From NCBI RefSeq assembly GCF_007828835.1, contig NZ_VIVL01000002.1:124001-188000 (forward strand): a stretch of DNA of 64,000 nucleotides, written 5' to 3'. The DNA comes from Variovorax beijingensis. GTDB lineage: Bacteria > Pseudomonadota > Gammaproteobacteria > Burkholderiales > Burkholderiaceae_C. The position numbers and the translations under genes are program-made. The notes beneath the pieces were generated by a model. It saw only the letters and a program-made list of their open reading frames with translations, was not told the DNA's origin and searched no databases. Of this stretch, positions 7,813 to 17,512 are shown in pieces; positions within the stretch are counted from its first letter, which is position 1; each line of letters starts with the position of its first letter.

Positions 7813-8696
7813 CGCGCGGCCACCAGCTGCCGCAGGTCGTCCTGGTAGGCCTGCAGCCGGCGCACCGCCTGCTCCCGCTGGCCGGCGCTCGTGGTGTTGT
7901 GCAGCGCGGCCAGGTTGCGGCAGCCTTCCTGCAGCAGGGCCTGCTGGTGGTCGCGCCAGGGGCCGGGGGGCGGCTCGGCGATGCGCATCACGTAGGCATG
8001 GATGGCCGCGCGCGCTTCGGACACCGGGGGCTTGGTGGCGTTGAAGCCGCGCAGCAGTTGCAGTGCCTCCTGCTGGCGCTGGCGGCGCTCGGCATCGGCC
8101 AGCCGCGGGTCGAACACCGACTGCGCCACCTGCCGGCGCAGCAGCTCGCGCTGCTCCGGGCTCAGCCGGCCATAGAAATCCTCCAGGCGGTCGAGGAAGC
8201 GGTCGTATCGCTTTTCCTGCACATCGGCGGCGCTGCGCTCGAGCCAGTCCTTGCGGTAATCGGCGTTGTTCTTCGCGTACTTGCGCTCGAGCTGCTGCAG
8301 TTGCGCCGCGGTCAGGCTCAATGCCAGCTCGGTGCCCGCCGGCTCGGCACGCTCGGTGACCGCCAGCAGGCGCTCGCGGATCTGGTCCGCCATGCGGCAG
8401 GCCTGGGCCGCCGTCACGTCGTGCGGCGCCAGGGCCTGCGCTTCCCGCAGCAGGCCGGCAATCCGCGGCAGCTCGTTCTGCCGGTGCCAGCTCAGCAATT
8501 GCCCGAGCTCGTCGCGCACCTTGGGCGTCTGCGAGCCGTCGAAGTCGAGGTAGGTGTCGAGCCACCAATAGCTCACCTCGGGCAGGTTGTTGTAGGCCAG
8601 CCTGACCGTGCTGCAGCCTGCGAGCGCGGCGGCCATCAGCAGCACGCCGATAATCCGCGCCAACTTGGCGCAACGCATTCGGGTAGAAAGAAGCAT
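7809..8696 (-). CDS. DUF6279-type lipoprotein
   Basis: A 295-aa predicted lipoprotein. Residues 7-28 form a signal peptide ending in the lipobox LAGC (lipidated Cys28). The mature chain is strongly helical and charged, with VRLAYNNLPEVSYWWLDTYL at 31-50 and repeated Glu/Arg/Gln-rich helices, which match the DUF6279 family of uncharacterised proteobacterial lipoproteins. No enzymatic motif is visible. Its first ATG overlaps the glmU start codon on the opposite strand (shared CATG), so either the two genes share an extremely compact promoter region or the second ATG at 8678 is used. Confidence 0.82.
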   Translation of the reverse strand: MLLSTRMRCAKLARIIGVLLMAAALAGCSTVRLAYNNLPEVSYWWLDTYLDFDGSQTPKVRDELGQLLSWHRQNELPRIAGLLREAQALAPHDVTAAQACRMADQIRERLLAVTERAEPAGTELALSLTAAQLQQLERKYAKNNADYRKDWLERSAADVQEKRYDRFLDRLEDFYGRLSPEQRELLRRQVAQSVFDPRLADAERRQRQQEALQLLRGFNATKPPVSEARAAIHAYVMRIAEPPPGPWRDHQQALLQEGCRNLAALHNTTSAGQREQAVRRLQAYQDDLRQLVAAR

Positions 8697-10113
8697 GAAT
8701 CAGATTCCGCAAGACAACCAGGGACCGGTCGACGTCGTCATCATGGCGGCCGGCAAGGGCACGCGCATGAAAAGCAGGCTGCCCAAAGTGTTGCATCGTT
8801 TGGCCGGGCGCGCATTGCTCGGGCACGTGACCGATACCGCCGCGCGCATCGGCGCGCGCCATGTGGTCGTCGTCACCGGCCACGGTGCGGCCGAGGTCGA
8901 GGCCGCCATGGCCGGCAACGCCATTGGCGCCGCGCTGCAGTTCGCGCGGCAGGAGCCGCAGCTGGGCACCGGCCACGCGGTGCAACAGGCGGCCCCGCTC
9001 CTGCCCGACGACGGCACGGTGCTGGTGCTGTCGGGCGACGTGCCGCTGATCGGCGAGGACACGCTGCGCGCGCTGATCGCCGCCAGCAGCGGCCGGCGGC
9101 TCGCGCTGCTGACCATCGAGTTCGACGATCCCACCGGCTACGGGCGCATCGTGCGCGCCGAAGGGCAGGCGGGGGGCGAAGTCAGGGCCATCGTCGAGCA
9201 GAAGGACGCCACCGAGGCGCAGCGCGAGATCCGCGAGATCTACAGCGGCGTGATGGCCGTGCCCGCCGCGCTGCTCAAGGGCTGGCTCTCGCGGCTGGAC
9301 AACCGCAACGCGCAGGGCGAGTACTACCTCACCGACATCGTCAAGCTGGCCGCGGCCGATGGCGTGCCCGTGGTCGCGCACGTGATCACCGACAAACTCC
9401 AGGTCGCCGGCATCAACAGCCCCGCGCAGCTGGCGGCGCTGGAGCGCGCCTGGCAGCTGCGGCAGGCCGATGCGCTGATGGCGCAAGGCGTGCGGCTCGC
9501 CGATCCCGCGCGCTTCGACCTGCGCGGCGCGCTGGCCTGCGAGGCCGACGTCGAGATCGACGTCAACTGCGTGTTCGAGGGATCGGTGTTCCTGGGCGAG
9601 GGCGTGCGCATCGGCGCCAACTGCGTGATTGCCAACGCGCGCATCGAGGCGGGCGCGGTGATCCATCCGTTCACCCACATCGACGGCGAGAAGGCCGGCG
9701 TGAGCGTGGGCGAAAGGTCATTGGTCGGTCCCTTCGCGCGGCTGCGGCCGGGCGCGCAGCTGGGCGCCGAGGTGCACATCGGCAACTTCGTCGAAGTGAA
9801 GAATTCGACGCTGGCCGCCGGCGCCAAGGCCAACCACCTGGCCTACCTGGGCGATGCCAGCGTGGGGCAGCGCGTGAACTACGGCGCGGGCAGCATCACG
9901 GCCAACTACGATGGCGCCAACAAGCACCGAACCGTCATCGAGGACGACGTGCACGTGGGCAGCAATTGCGTGCTCGTGGCGCCGGTCACCATTGGCGCGG
10001 GCGGCACCATCGGCGGTGGCTCGACGGTGAACAAATCGACCGAGCCTGGCGCGCTCACCGTGGCGCGCGGCAAGCAGGTCAGCTTTGCGAACTGGAAGCG
10101 GCCGAAAAAGTAG
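8695..10113 (+). CDS. glmU: Bifunctional UDP-GlcNAc pyrophosphorylase / GlcN-1-P acetyltransferase
   Basis: Makes UDP-GlcNAc, the precursor of peptidoglycan and LPS, in two steps: acetylation of glucosamine-1-phosphate and uridylylation. The protein is 472 aa, normal for GlmU. The N-terminal Rossmann-like domain has the nucleotide-binding MAAGKGTRMKS at residues 17-27, with QKDATEAQ and GEYYLTD further on. The C-terminal part is a left-handed beta helix of hexapeptide repeats (from about residue 270) with the conserved VGPFARLRPG, EVKNSTL, NYDGANKH and NTG-like acetyl-CoA segments. The ATG at 8695 follows AGAAAGAAG. glmS, the earlier pathway step, lies 0.7 kb downstream on the same strand with an Lrp gene between them. 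Confidence 0.97.
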   Translation: MNQIPQDNQGPVDVVIMAAGKGTRMKSRLPKVLHRLAGRALLGHVTDTAARIGARHVVVVTGHGAAEVEAAMAGNAIGAALQFARQEPQLGTGHAVQQAAPLLPDDGTVLVLSGDVPLIGEDTLRALIAASSGRRLALLTIEFDDPTGYGRIVRAEGQAGGEVRAIVEQKDATEAQREIREIYSGVMAVPAALLKGWLSRLDNRNAQGEYYLTDIVKLAAADGVPVVAHVITDKLQVAGINSPAQLAALERAWQLRQADALMAQGVRLADPARFDLRGALACEADVEIDVNCVFEGSVFLGEGVRIGANCVIANARIEAGAVIHPFTHIDGEKAGVSVGERSLVGPFARLRPGAQLGAEVHIGNFVEVKNSTLAAGAKANHLAYLGDASVGQRVNYGAGSITANYDGANKHRTVIEDDVHVGSNCVLVAPVTIGAGGTIGGGSTVNKSTEPGALTVARGKQVSFANWKRPKK

Positions 10114-10114
10114 C

Positions 10115-10206
10115 TCGCCCCCAGTCTTCGCGCACTTCGTGTCGCTTCGCCAACCCCCTACCGGGGGCAACACCAGCGGCCCGGCAAAGCCGGTTCCGCG
10201 GTGTTT
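10115..10206. repeat. Dispersed hairpin repeat, copy C (diverged)
   Basis: Third and most diverged copy of the element at 746-858, in the same orientation as copy A. It lies directly between the convergent glmU and Lrp-type genes. It keeps the CCCCC-TACC-GGGGG hairpin (about 10155-10167) and the 37-nt stem-loop at 10169-10205 with an AAA loop. The outer left part is shorter and several bases differ. Confidence 0.75.
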
Positions 10207-10221
10207 CACGAAAATGTGCCC

Positions 10222-10704
10222 CTATTGCAATGGCAGCAGTGGGGTGAACTTCGCGCGCTTGAGGCTGAAGAAAGCCTTGACGTTGCGCACATTGGCGTCG
10301 GCCGTGAACAGGCGCTGCGCCAGCGCGCCGTAGTCCGGCATGTCGCGCGCCGCCACCACCAGCACGAAGTCCGGCCCCGGCGAGACGCGCCAGCATTGCT
10401 GCACGGCGTCGTCGGCGATCACGCGGGCCTCGAAGGCATCGAGGGCCGCGGCGTCCTGCCGGTCCAGCGAAATCTCGACCACCGCCTGCAAGCCATGGCC
10501 CAGCACCGTGGCGAGCCGGTCGGGCGAGAGCAGCGCAACCTGGCGCTCGATCAGCCGCTCCTGCCGCAGGCGCTGCACGCGGCGCAGGCAGGTGGGCGGC
10601 GAGATGCCCACCTCGGCGGCCAGCCGCTGGTTGGTCTGCGAGGCGTCGCGCTGGAGCGCATCGAGCAGACGGAGATCTATTGCATCCAGGGAAATTGATT
10701 CCAT
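10222..10704 (-). CDS. Lrp/AsnC-family transcriptional regulator
   Basis: A 160-aa feast/famine regulator. The N-terminal HTH is at about residues 5-50 (DAIDLRLLDALQRDASQTNQ, then LAAEVGISPPTCLRRVQRL). The C-terminal RAM/ACT-like ligand domain follows, with the typical VQQCWRVSPGPDFVLVV and VRNVKAFFSLKRAKF strands. These proteins bind amino acids or related metabolites and often repress themselves. The ATG at 10704 is preferred; an in-frame TTG two codons upstream exists. No clear ribosome site is seen. A perfect palindrome touches the start codon. It is divergent from glmS, which suggests but does not prove control of amino-sugar synthesis. Confidence 0.93.
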   Translation of the reverse strand: MESISLDAIDLRLLDALQRDASQTNQRLAAEVGISPPTCLRRVQRLRQERLIERQVALLSPDRLATVLGHGLQAVVEISLDRQDAAALDAFEARVIADDAVQQCWRVSPGPDFVLVVAARDMPDYGALAQRLFTADANVRNVKAFFSLKRAKFTPLLPLQ

Positions 10705-10716
10705 ATTCAATTGAAT
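10705..10716. promoter_or_regulatory. Palindrome at the Lrp start (candidate autoregulatory site)
   Basis: ATTCAATTGAAT is a perfect 12-bp palindrome immediately upstream of the Lrp-type ATG. It sits in an AT-rich 138-bp island that contrasts with the surrounding GC-rich DNA. A second imperfect palindrome, GAAATTTCATGAATTTC, lies at 10762-10778 on the glmS side. AT-rich dyads next to the gene are usual Lrp-family binding sites; occupancy is inferred. Confidence 0.5.
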
Positions 10717-10842
10717 TATGGAATAAAAATCCAGACATCTCGATTGATGAAAGAAAAGTTTGAAATTTCATGAATTTCGGATGCATATTTTTTCAACTGC
10801 TTCCTACCATCGAGCCTCTACTTCATTCAAAGGCAGCTCACC

Positions 10843-12723
10843 ATGTGCGGCATCGTCGGCGCAGCGTCCCATCGCAACATCGTTCCGGTCCTGGTCCAGG
10901 GCCTGCAGAGGCTCGAATACCGCGGCTACGACTCCTGCGGCGTGGCGGTCCATGCGGGCGGGCTCGCGCGGGCGCGCACCACATCGCGCGTGGCGGACCT
11001 CGTCACGCAGGTGCGCGAAGACCATGTCGAAGGCCTGACCGGCATCGCCCACACGCGCTGGGCCACGCACGGCGCGCCCGCCGTGCACAACGCCCATCCG
11101 CACTTCAGCCATGGCCCGGGCGCCGATGCGCAAGGCGCGCGGCCGGGCCGCATCGCGCTGGTGCACAACGGCATCATCGAGAACCACGAAACCCTGCGCG
11201 CGGCGCTCGAAGCCAAGGGCTACGTGTTCGAGAGCCAGACCGACACCGAGGTCATCGCCCACCTCGTCGACAGCCTCTACGACGGCGACCTGTTCGAGGC
11301 CGTGAAGGCCGCGGTGCTGCAACTGCACGGCGCCTATGCCATTGCCGTGATCTGCCGCGACGAACCACAGCGCGTGGTCGGTGCGCGCGCGGGCTCGCCG
11401 CTGATCCTGGGCGCGGGCAAGGAGGGCGGCGAGAACTTCCTCGCGAGCGACGCCATGGCGCTGGCCGGCGTGACCGACCAGATCGTCTATCTCGAGGAAG
11501 GCGACGTGGTCGACCTGCAGCCCGGCAAGTACTGGATCGTCGACCGCAATCACAAGCCCGTGCAGCGCCAGGTGCGCACCGTGCAGGCGCACAGCGGCGC
11601 GGCCGAGCTGGGCCCGTATCGCCATTACATGCAGAAGGAAATCTTCGAGCAGCCGCGCGCCATCGGCGACACGCTCGAGGGCGTGGCCGGCATCGTGCCC
11701 GAGCTGTTCGACGGCATCGGGCAGGACGGCGCCACCGGCGCGAGCGCGCACCGCGTGTTCAAGGACATCGACAAGATCCTCATCCTGGCCTGCGGCACCA
11801 GCTACTACAGCGGCTGCACCGCCAAGTACTGGCTCGAGAGCATCGCGAAGATCTCGACGCAGGTCGAGATCGCGAGCGAGTACCGCTACCGCGATTCGGT
11901 GCCCGATCCGAAGACGCTGGTGGTCACCATCAGCCAGTCGGGCGAAACCGCCGACACGCTGGCCGCGCTCAAGCATGCGCGCTCGCTCGGCATGGAACAG
12001 ACGCTGACCATCTGCAACGTGGCCACCAGCGCGATGGTCCGCGAATGCAAGCTGGCCTACATCACGCGTGCCGGGGTGGAGATTGGCGTGGCCTCGACCA
12101 AGGCCTTCACCACGCAGCTGGCCGGGCTGTTCCTGCTGACGCTCGCCATTGCGCAGACCAAGGGGCGCCTCAGCGAGGCCGACGAGGCGCGCTACCTGAA
12201 GGAGATGCGGCACCTGCCCGTCGCGCTGCAATCGGTGCTCGCGCTCGAGCCCCAGATCATCGGCTGGGCCGAGGACTTCGCGCGCAAGGACAACGCACTC
12301 TTCCTGGGCCGCGGGCTGCACTATCCGATCGCGCTCGAAGGCGCGCTCAAGCTCAAGGAAGTGACCTATATCCACGCCGAGGCCTACGCCGCCGGCGAGC
12401 TCAAGCACGGCCCGCTGGCTCTGGTCACGAGCGAGATGCCCGTGGTGGCCGTGGCGCCCAACGACACCCTGCTCGAAAAGCTCAAGAGCAACCTGCAGGA
12501 AGTGCGTGCGCGCGGCGGCGTGCTCTATGTGCTGGCCGATGGCGACACGAAGATCAAGAGCAGCGAAGGGCTGCACGTGATCCGCATGCCCGAGCACTAC
12601 GGTGCGCTGTCGCCGATCCTGCATGTGGTGCCGCTGCAGCTGCTGGCCTATCACACGGCGTGCGCGCGGGGGACGGACGTGGACAAGCCGCGCAACCTGG
12701 CGAAGAGCGTGACGGTGGAGTGA
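10843..12723 (+). CDS. glmS: Glutamine-fructose-6-phosphate aminotransferase (isomerizing)
   Basis: Makes glucosamine-6-phosphate from fructose-6-phosphate and glutamine, the committed step to UDP-GlcNAc. The protein is 626 aa, close to the usual 609 with a small insertion near residues 88-100. The start MCGIVG exposes the catalytic Cys after Met removal, and the class II glutaminase domain runs to about residue 240 ([24 protein letters not shown]). Two SIS domains follow ([30 protein letters not shown]). The C-terminus ends [13 protein letters not shown], the standard GlmS tail that seals the active site. The long antisense frame here is a shadow. No glmS ribozyme is expected or seen. Confidence 0.97.
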   Translation: MCGIVGAASHRNIVPVLVQGLQRLEYRGYDSCGVAVHAGGLARARTTSRVADLVTQVREDHVEGLTGIAHTRWATHGAPAVHNAHPHFSHGPGADAQGARPGRIALVHNGIIENHETLRAALEAKGYVFESQTDTEVIAHLVDSLYDGDLFEAVKAAVLQLHGAYAIAVICRDEPQRVVGARAGSPLILGAGKEGGENFLASDAMALAGVTDQIVYLEEGDVVDLQPGKYWIVDRNHKPVQRQVRTVQAHSGAAELGPYRHYMQKEIFEQPRAIGDTLEGVAGIVPELFDGIGQDGATGASAHRVFKDIDKILILACGTSYYSGCTAKYWLESIAKISTQVEIASEYRYRDSVPDPKTLVVTISQSGETADTLAALKHARSLGMEQTLTICNVATSAMVRECKLAYITRAGVEIGVASTKAFTTQLAGLFLLTLAIAQTKGRLSEADEARYLKEMRHLPVALQSVLALEPQIIGWAEDFARKDNALFLGRGLHYPIALEGALKLKEVTYIHAEAYAAGELKHGPLALVTSEMPVVAVAPNDTLLEKLKSNLQEVRARGGVLYVLADGDTKIKSSEGLHVIRMPEHYGALSPILHVVPLQLLAYHTACARGTDVDKPRNLAKSVTVE

Positions 12724-12801
12724 GTGGGCGGGGTGCGGGGACCGGCGCCTTCGAGAGGACAATCGAAGAAACTCAGTTCGAAATCACAGCCTGCCACCAC
12801 C

Positions 12802-13926
12802 ATGCCCCGCCTCGACGACCCCCTGCACGATGCCGAAATCGGCTCCCGCGACAGCACGCTCGACACCACCCGGATCGACGACGTGCGCATCGGCGCCGTC
12901 CGTCCGCTCATCACCCCGGCCTTGCTGCAGGAGCGCGTGCCCGTGCGCGACAACACGCTGGCGCTGGTCGAAGGCAGCCGCGCGGCAATCGCCGACGTGC
13001 TGCACGGCCGCGATGACCGGCTGGTCGTCGTGGTCGGCCCTTGCTCCATCCACGACCACGACCAGGCCATCGAATACGCACAGCGCCTGAAGGCCGTCGC
13101 CGACTCGCTGCAGGACGACCTGCTGATCGTGATGCGCGCCTACTTCGAGAAGCCGCGCACCACCGTGGGCTGGAAGGGCTACATCAACGACCCGCACCTG
13201 GACGGCAGCTTCGCGATCAACGAAGGGCTGGAGCGCGCGCGGCGACTGCTGCTCGAACTGACCACGCTGGGCCTGCCGACCGGCACCGAATTCCTCGACC
13301 TGCTGAGTCCGCAGTTCATTGCCGACCTGATTGCCTGGGGTGCCATCGGCGCCCGCACCACCGAGAGCCAGAGCCATCGGCAGCTGGCGTCGGGCCTGAG
13401 CTGCCCGGTGGGCTTCAAGAACGGCACGGACGGCAGCGTGAAGGTGGCGGCCGATGCGATCCTCGCGGCCCGCGCGCCGCATGCCTTCATGGGCATGACC
13501 AAGATGGGCATGGCGGCGATCTTCGAGACGCGCGGCAACGACGACTGCCACGTGATCCTGCGCGGCGGCAAGGCTCCCAACTACTCGGCCGCGGATGTCG
13601 CATCCAGCTGCGAGGCGCTTTTGGCGAACGGGCTGCGGCCGCAGGTGATGATCGACGTGTCGCACGGCAACAGCAGCAAGCAGCACCAGCGGCAGATCGT
13701 GGTTGCCGAAGACGTGGCGGCGCAGATCGCGGCCGGCGAGCGGCGCATCACGGGCCTCATGATCGAGAGCCATGTCGAGGAAGGGCGGCAGGACCTGAAG
13801 CCCGGCGCGGCGCTGAAGCACGGCGTCTCGATCACCGATGCCTGCATCGGCTTTGCGCAGACGGTGCCGGTGCTCGAAGGGCTCGCATCGGCGGTCAAGG
13901 CAAGGCGGCGCCTGCCCAAGGCCTGA
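12802..13926 (+). CDS. aroG: 3-deoxy-7-phosphoheptulonate (DAHP) synthase, class I
   Basis: First step of aromatic amino acid synthesis, joining phosphoenolpyruvate and erythrose-4-phosphate. The protein is 374 aa, within the AroF/G/H size range. Class I signatures are [58 protein letters not shown] and the metal-binding DVSHGN. The paralogue class (Phe-, Tyr- or Trp-sensitive) cannot be told from sequence alone. The ATG at 12802 is chosen because the frame upstream encodes no conserved residues. It follows glmS after 78 bp and may share its transcript. The DUF2200 gene follows eight bases after its stop. Confidence 0.94.
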   Translation: MPRLDDPLHDAEIGSRDSTLDTTRIDDVRIGAVRPLITPALLQERVPVRDNTLALVEGSRAAIADVLHGRDDRLVVVVGPCSIHDHDQAIEYAQRLKAVADSLQDDLLIVMRAYFEKPRTTVGWKGYINDPHLDGSFAINEGLERARRLLLELTTLGLPTGTEFLDLLSPQFIADLIAWGAIGARTTESQSHRQLASGLSCPVGFKNGTDGSVKVAADAILAARAPHAFMGMTKMGMAAIFETRGNDDCHVILRGGKAPNYSAADVASSCEALLANGLRPQVMIDVSHGNSSKQHQRQIVVAEDVAAQIAAGERRITGLMIESHVEEGRQDLKPGAALKHGVSITDACIGFAQTVPVLEGLASAVKARRRLPKA

Positions 13927-13934
13927 GAGCGGCC

Positions 13935-14282
13935 ATGCCAGCGCATCGAATTTTCACGATGGCGTTTGCGAAGGTCTATCCGATGTACGTCCAGAAGGCC
14001 GAGCGCAAGAACCGCACGAAGGAAGAGGTGGATCAAGTCATTCGCTGGCTGACCGGCTACGACCAGGCGGGCCTGGAGCGGCAGATCGAACTGGAGAACG
14101 ATTTCGAGACCTTCTTTGCGGAGGCTCCCGCCATGAACCCGAACAGCTCGCTGATCAAGGGCGTGGTCTGCGGTGTCCGCGTCGAGGAAGTCGGCGATCC
14201 GCTGATGCAGAAGATCCGCTATCTGGACAAGCTGGTCGACGAGCTCGCGAAGGGCAAGAAGATGGAGAAGATCCTCCGGTAG
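13935..14282 (+). CDS. DUF2200 family protein
   Basis: A 115-aa soluble protein matching the DUF2200 family. The whole chain shows the family pattern: [20 protein letters not shown] near the start, then [10 protein letters not shown], the acidic ENDFETFF stretch, and the [15 protein letters not shown] segment, ending with [20 protein letters not shown]. Function is unknown; it has no signal peptide or membrane helix. It starts eight bases after the DAHP synthase stop, so co-transcription is likely, but the functional link is unclear. Confidence 0.85.
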   Translation: MPAHRIFTMAFAKVYPMYVQKAERKNRTKEEVDQVIRWLTGYDQAGLERQIELENDFETFFAEAPAMNPNSSLIKGVVCGVRVEEVGDPLMQKIRYLDKLVDELAKGKKMEKILR

Positions 14283-14393
14283 CAGGACGATCCGGCCGGA
14301 AAGCAGTTCACGGCAGCTGCATGTCCACGTCTGTCCCAAGTGCGGCACCACCCACGGGCGCGCAGGCCTCAAAGGGCATCTGCCCGCCAGCCC

Positions 14394-14705
14394 TCAGTCC
14401 CACGCAGGAAGCTTCTGCAGCGCATCGTTGGGTCGGCCCACGATGTCGACGCCGGTGATGCCGGCGCCGCCCGGCAGGAGCTGGACGTCGCAAACCACTT
14501 CCCAGGCATGACTTTCGGTGCGCCGTGCAAGGCACACTTCCTCGCCGGCGGCAAGGAGCTCGGCGCATTCGCCGATGCCGATCCGCCGTGCCGCGCCAAG
14601 CGCAAACTCGGTCGAGCCGAACTCCTGCTCCACCACCGGGTGAATGGCGACGAGATCGATCTTCCCATCGCTGAAATGAACAGCGGTAATTGCATGCTGG
14701 GCCAT
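14394..14705 (-). CDS. Small protein of unknown function (103 aa)
   Basis: A 103-aa protein. The ATG at 14705 is preceded by GGAGG six bases upstream, one of the best ribosome sites in the window, so I take it as real. The frame continues upstream but without conserved features. The chain begins AQHAITAVHFSDGKIDLVAI and contains two cysteines in a mixed alpha/beta sequence, with no signal peptide. I do not recognise the family; the opening resembles small DUF3892-type proteins, but I cannot confirm that. The 111 bp between it and the DUF2200 gene hold nothing I can identify. Confidence 0.65.
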   Translation of the reverse strand: MAQHAITAVHFSDGKIDLVAIHPVVEQEFGSTEFALGAARRIGIGECAELLAAGEEVCLARRTESHAWEVVCDVQLLPGGAGITGVDIVGRPNDALQKLPAWD

Positions 14706-14872
14706 GTTCAACCTCCATTCGTGGAGAGCCCCCCGCGGGGCGGCGGCAACCGCCCTGGGCCTGGGCTCGGCCACCCACTGTACGCCCGCAACGGCGCGTC
14801 TCCTCGCCGTTGCGCCAAAGCCGACTCTGGCGAAGGGCGGCTTCCAGCGGCCGCGGCTGCACAATCCGCGCC

Positions 14873-15151
14873 ATGCCCCGATCCCTGCCCGACCCCGGTC
14901 CTGTGCCTTACTGGCTCTACCTCCTGGAATGCGAAGGCGGCGTGTACTACACGGGGATCGCGCTCGACGTGGAGCAGCGCTTCTTCCAGCATGTGTTCGG
15001 GCTGGGCGCCAAATTCACGCGCGCGCGTCCTCCGCTGCGCGTGCTTGCGGCGCGCCCCTACCCTGACAAGGGGGCCGCGCTGCGGGCGGAGATCAGGGTC
15101 AAGGCACTGCCCCGCGCGCGCAAGCTCGCCTTCTTCGAAACCAAGGACTGA
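14873..15151 (+). CDS. GIY-YIG nuclease-superfamily protein (YhbQ-like)
   Basis: A 92-aa single-domain GIY-YIG protein. The catalytic module is seen as YWLYLLECEGGVYYTGIALD (residues 13-32), where the two tyrosine-containing strands replace GIY and YIG, followed by the conserved ERF-like VEQRFFQHV and an Arg (FTRARPP). It has no DNA-binding partner domain, like the small UPF0213/YhbQ family whose cellular role is not settled. The start at 14873 is the first ATG that gives a compact domain. It is divergent from the unknown 103-aa gene and 101 bp upstream of the 2-oxoacid dehydrogenase operon. Confidence 0.88.
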   Translation: MPRSLPDPGPVPYWLYLLECEGGVYYTGIALDVEQRFFQHVFGLGAKFTRARPPLRVLAARPYPDKGAALRAEIRVKALPRARKLAFFETKD

Positions 15152-15210
15152 CGCGCCCGCAAGAAAGAATACGCGGTTGACCGGCTGCGCTCCCGCCTGA
15201 AATTCGCTAG

Positions 15211-16494
<1,284 letters not shown>

Positions 16495-16498
16495 CGCC

Positions 16499-17512
16499 AT
16501 GGCCTCGATGACCATGATCCAGGCCCTGCGCTCCGCCATGGACGTGATGCTCGGGCGCGACGACAACGTGATCATCTACGGCCAGGACGTGGGCTACTTC
16601 GGCGGCGTGTTCCGCTGCACCGAAGGCCTGCAGGCCAAGTACGGCCGCTCGCGCGTGTTCGATGCGCCGATCAACGAGGGCGGCATCGTCGGCTCGGCCA
16701 TCGGCATGGGCGCCTACGGCCTGCGCCCGGTGGTGGAAGTGCAGTTCGCCGACTACGTCTATCCGGCCTACGACCAGATCGTGTCCGAGGCGGCGCGCCT
16801 GCGCTACCGCTCGGCGGGCGACTTCACCGCACCGATCACCATCCGCATGCCCTGCGGCGGCGGCATCTACGGCGGCCAGACCCACAGCCAGAGCCCCGAG
16901 GCGCTGTTCACGCACGTCTGCGGGCTGCGCACGGTGATGCCCTCGAATCCGCGCGACGCCAAGGGCTTGCTGATCGCCTCGATCGAGAACGACGACCCCG
17001 TGATCTTTCTCGAACCCAAGCGGCTGTACAACGGCCCTTTCGACGGCCATCACGAGCGGCCGCTGGTGTCCTGGTCGGCGCATCCGCTGGGCGAAGTGCC
17101 CGAGGGCTACTACACGGTGCCGCTGGAGTCGGCCACCGTGTTCCGCCCCGGCGCCGACCTGACGGTGATCAGCTACGGCACGATGGTCTTCGTCTCGGAA
17201 GCGGCCGCGCAGGAGACCGGCATCGATGCCGAGATCATCGACCTGCGCAGCCTGTGGCCGCTGGACCTGGAGACGCTGGTCGCTTCGGTCAAGAAGACCG
17301 GCCGCTGCGTGGTCGTGCACGAGGCCACGCGCACCAACGGCTTCGGTGCCGAGCTGGTGGCGCTGGTGCAGGAGCACTGCTTCCACTACCTGGAGGCGCC
17401 GATCGAGCGCGTGGCCGGCTGGGACACGCCCTATCCGCATGCGCAGGAGTGGGCCTACTTTCCGGGGCCGGCGCGCGTCGGTGCGGCGATGCGCCGCGTC
17501 ATGGAGAACTGA
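16499..17512 (+). CDS. bkdA2: 2-oxoisovalerate dehydrogenase E1 component, beta subunit
   Basis: E1 beta subunit, 337 aa, the normal length. It has the transketolase-like pyrimidine-binding domain (about 5-180, with FRCTEGLQAKYG, INEGGIVGSAIG and VEVQFADYVYPAYDQI) and the transketolase C-terminal domain (about 205-325; DLTVISYGTMV, IDLRSLWPLD). It pairs with E1 alpha to form the heterotetrameric decarboxylase. The gene is packed between alpha and E2, with its TGA directly followed by the ATG of the E2 gene, so the subunits are surely made from one message. Confidence 0.95.
   Translation: MASMTMIQALRSAMDVMLGRDDNVIIYGQDVGYFGGVFRCTEGLQAKYGRSRVFDAPINEGGIVGSAIGMGAYGLRPVVEVQFADYVYPAYDQIVSEAARLRYRSAGDFTAPITIRMPCGGGIYGGQTHSQSPEALFTHVCGLRTVMPSNPRDAKGLLIASIENDDPVIFLEPKRLYNGPFDGHHERPLVSWSAHPLGEVPEGYYTVPLESATVFRPGADLTVISYGTMVFVSEAAAQETGIDAEIIDLRSLWPLDLETLVASVKKTGRCVVVHEATRTNGFGAELVALVQEHCFHYLEAPIERVAGWDTPYPHAQEWAYFPGPARVGAAMRRVMEN

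Noticed and set aside
6978..10247. 1089-aa plus-strand frame covering the Crp/Fnr, lipoprotein and glmU region
   Set aside because: It crosses three real genes in another frame and has no domain; it is a GC-skew shadow.
10804..12762. 652-aa minus-strand frame across glmS
   Set aside because: Fully antisense to glmS, which has every family motif.
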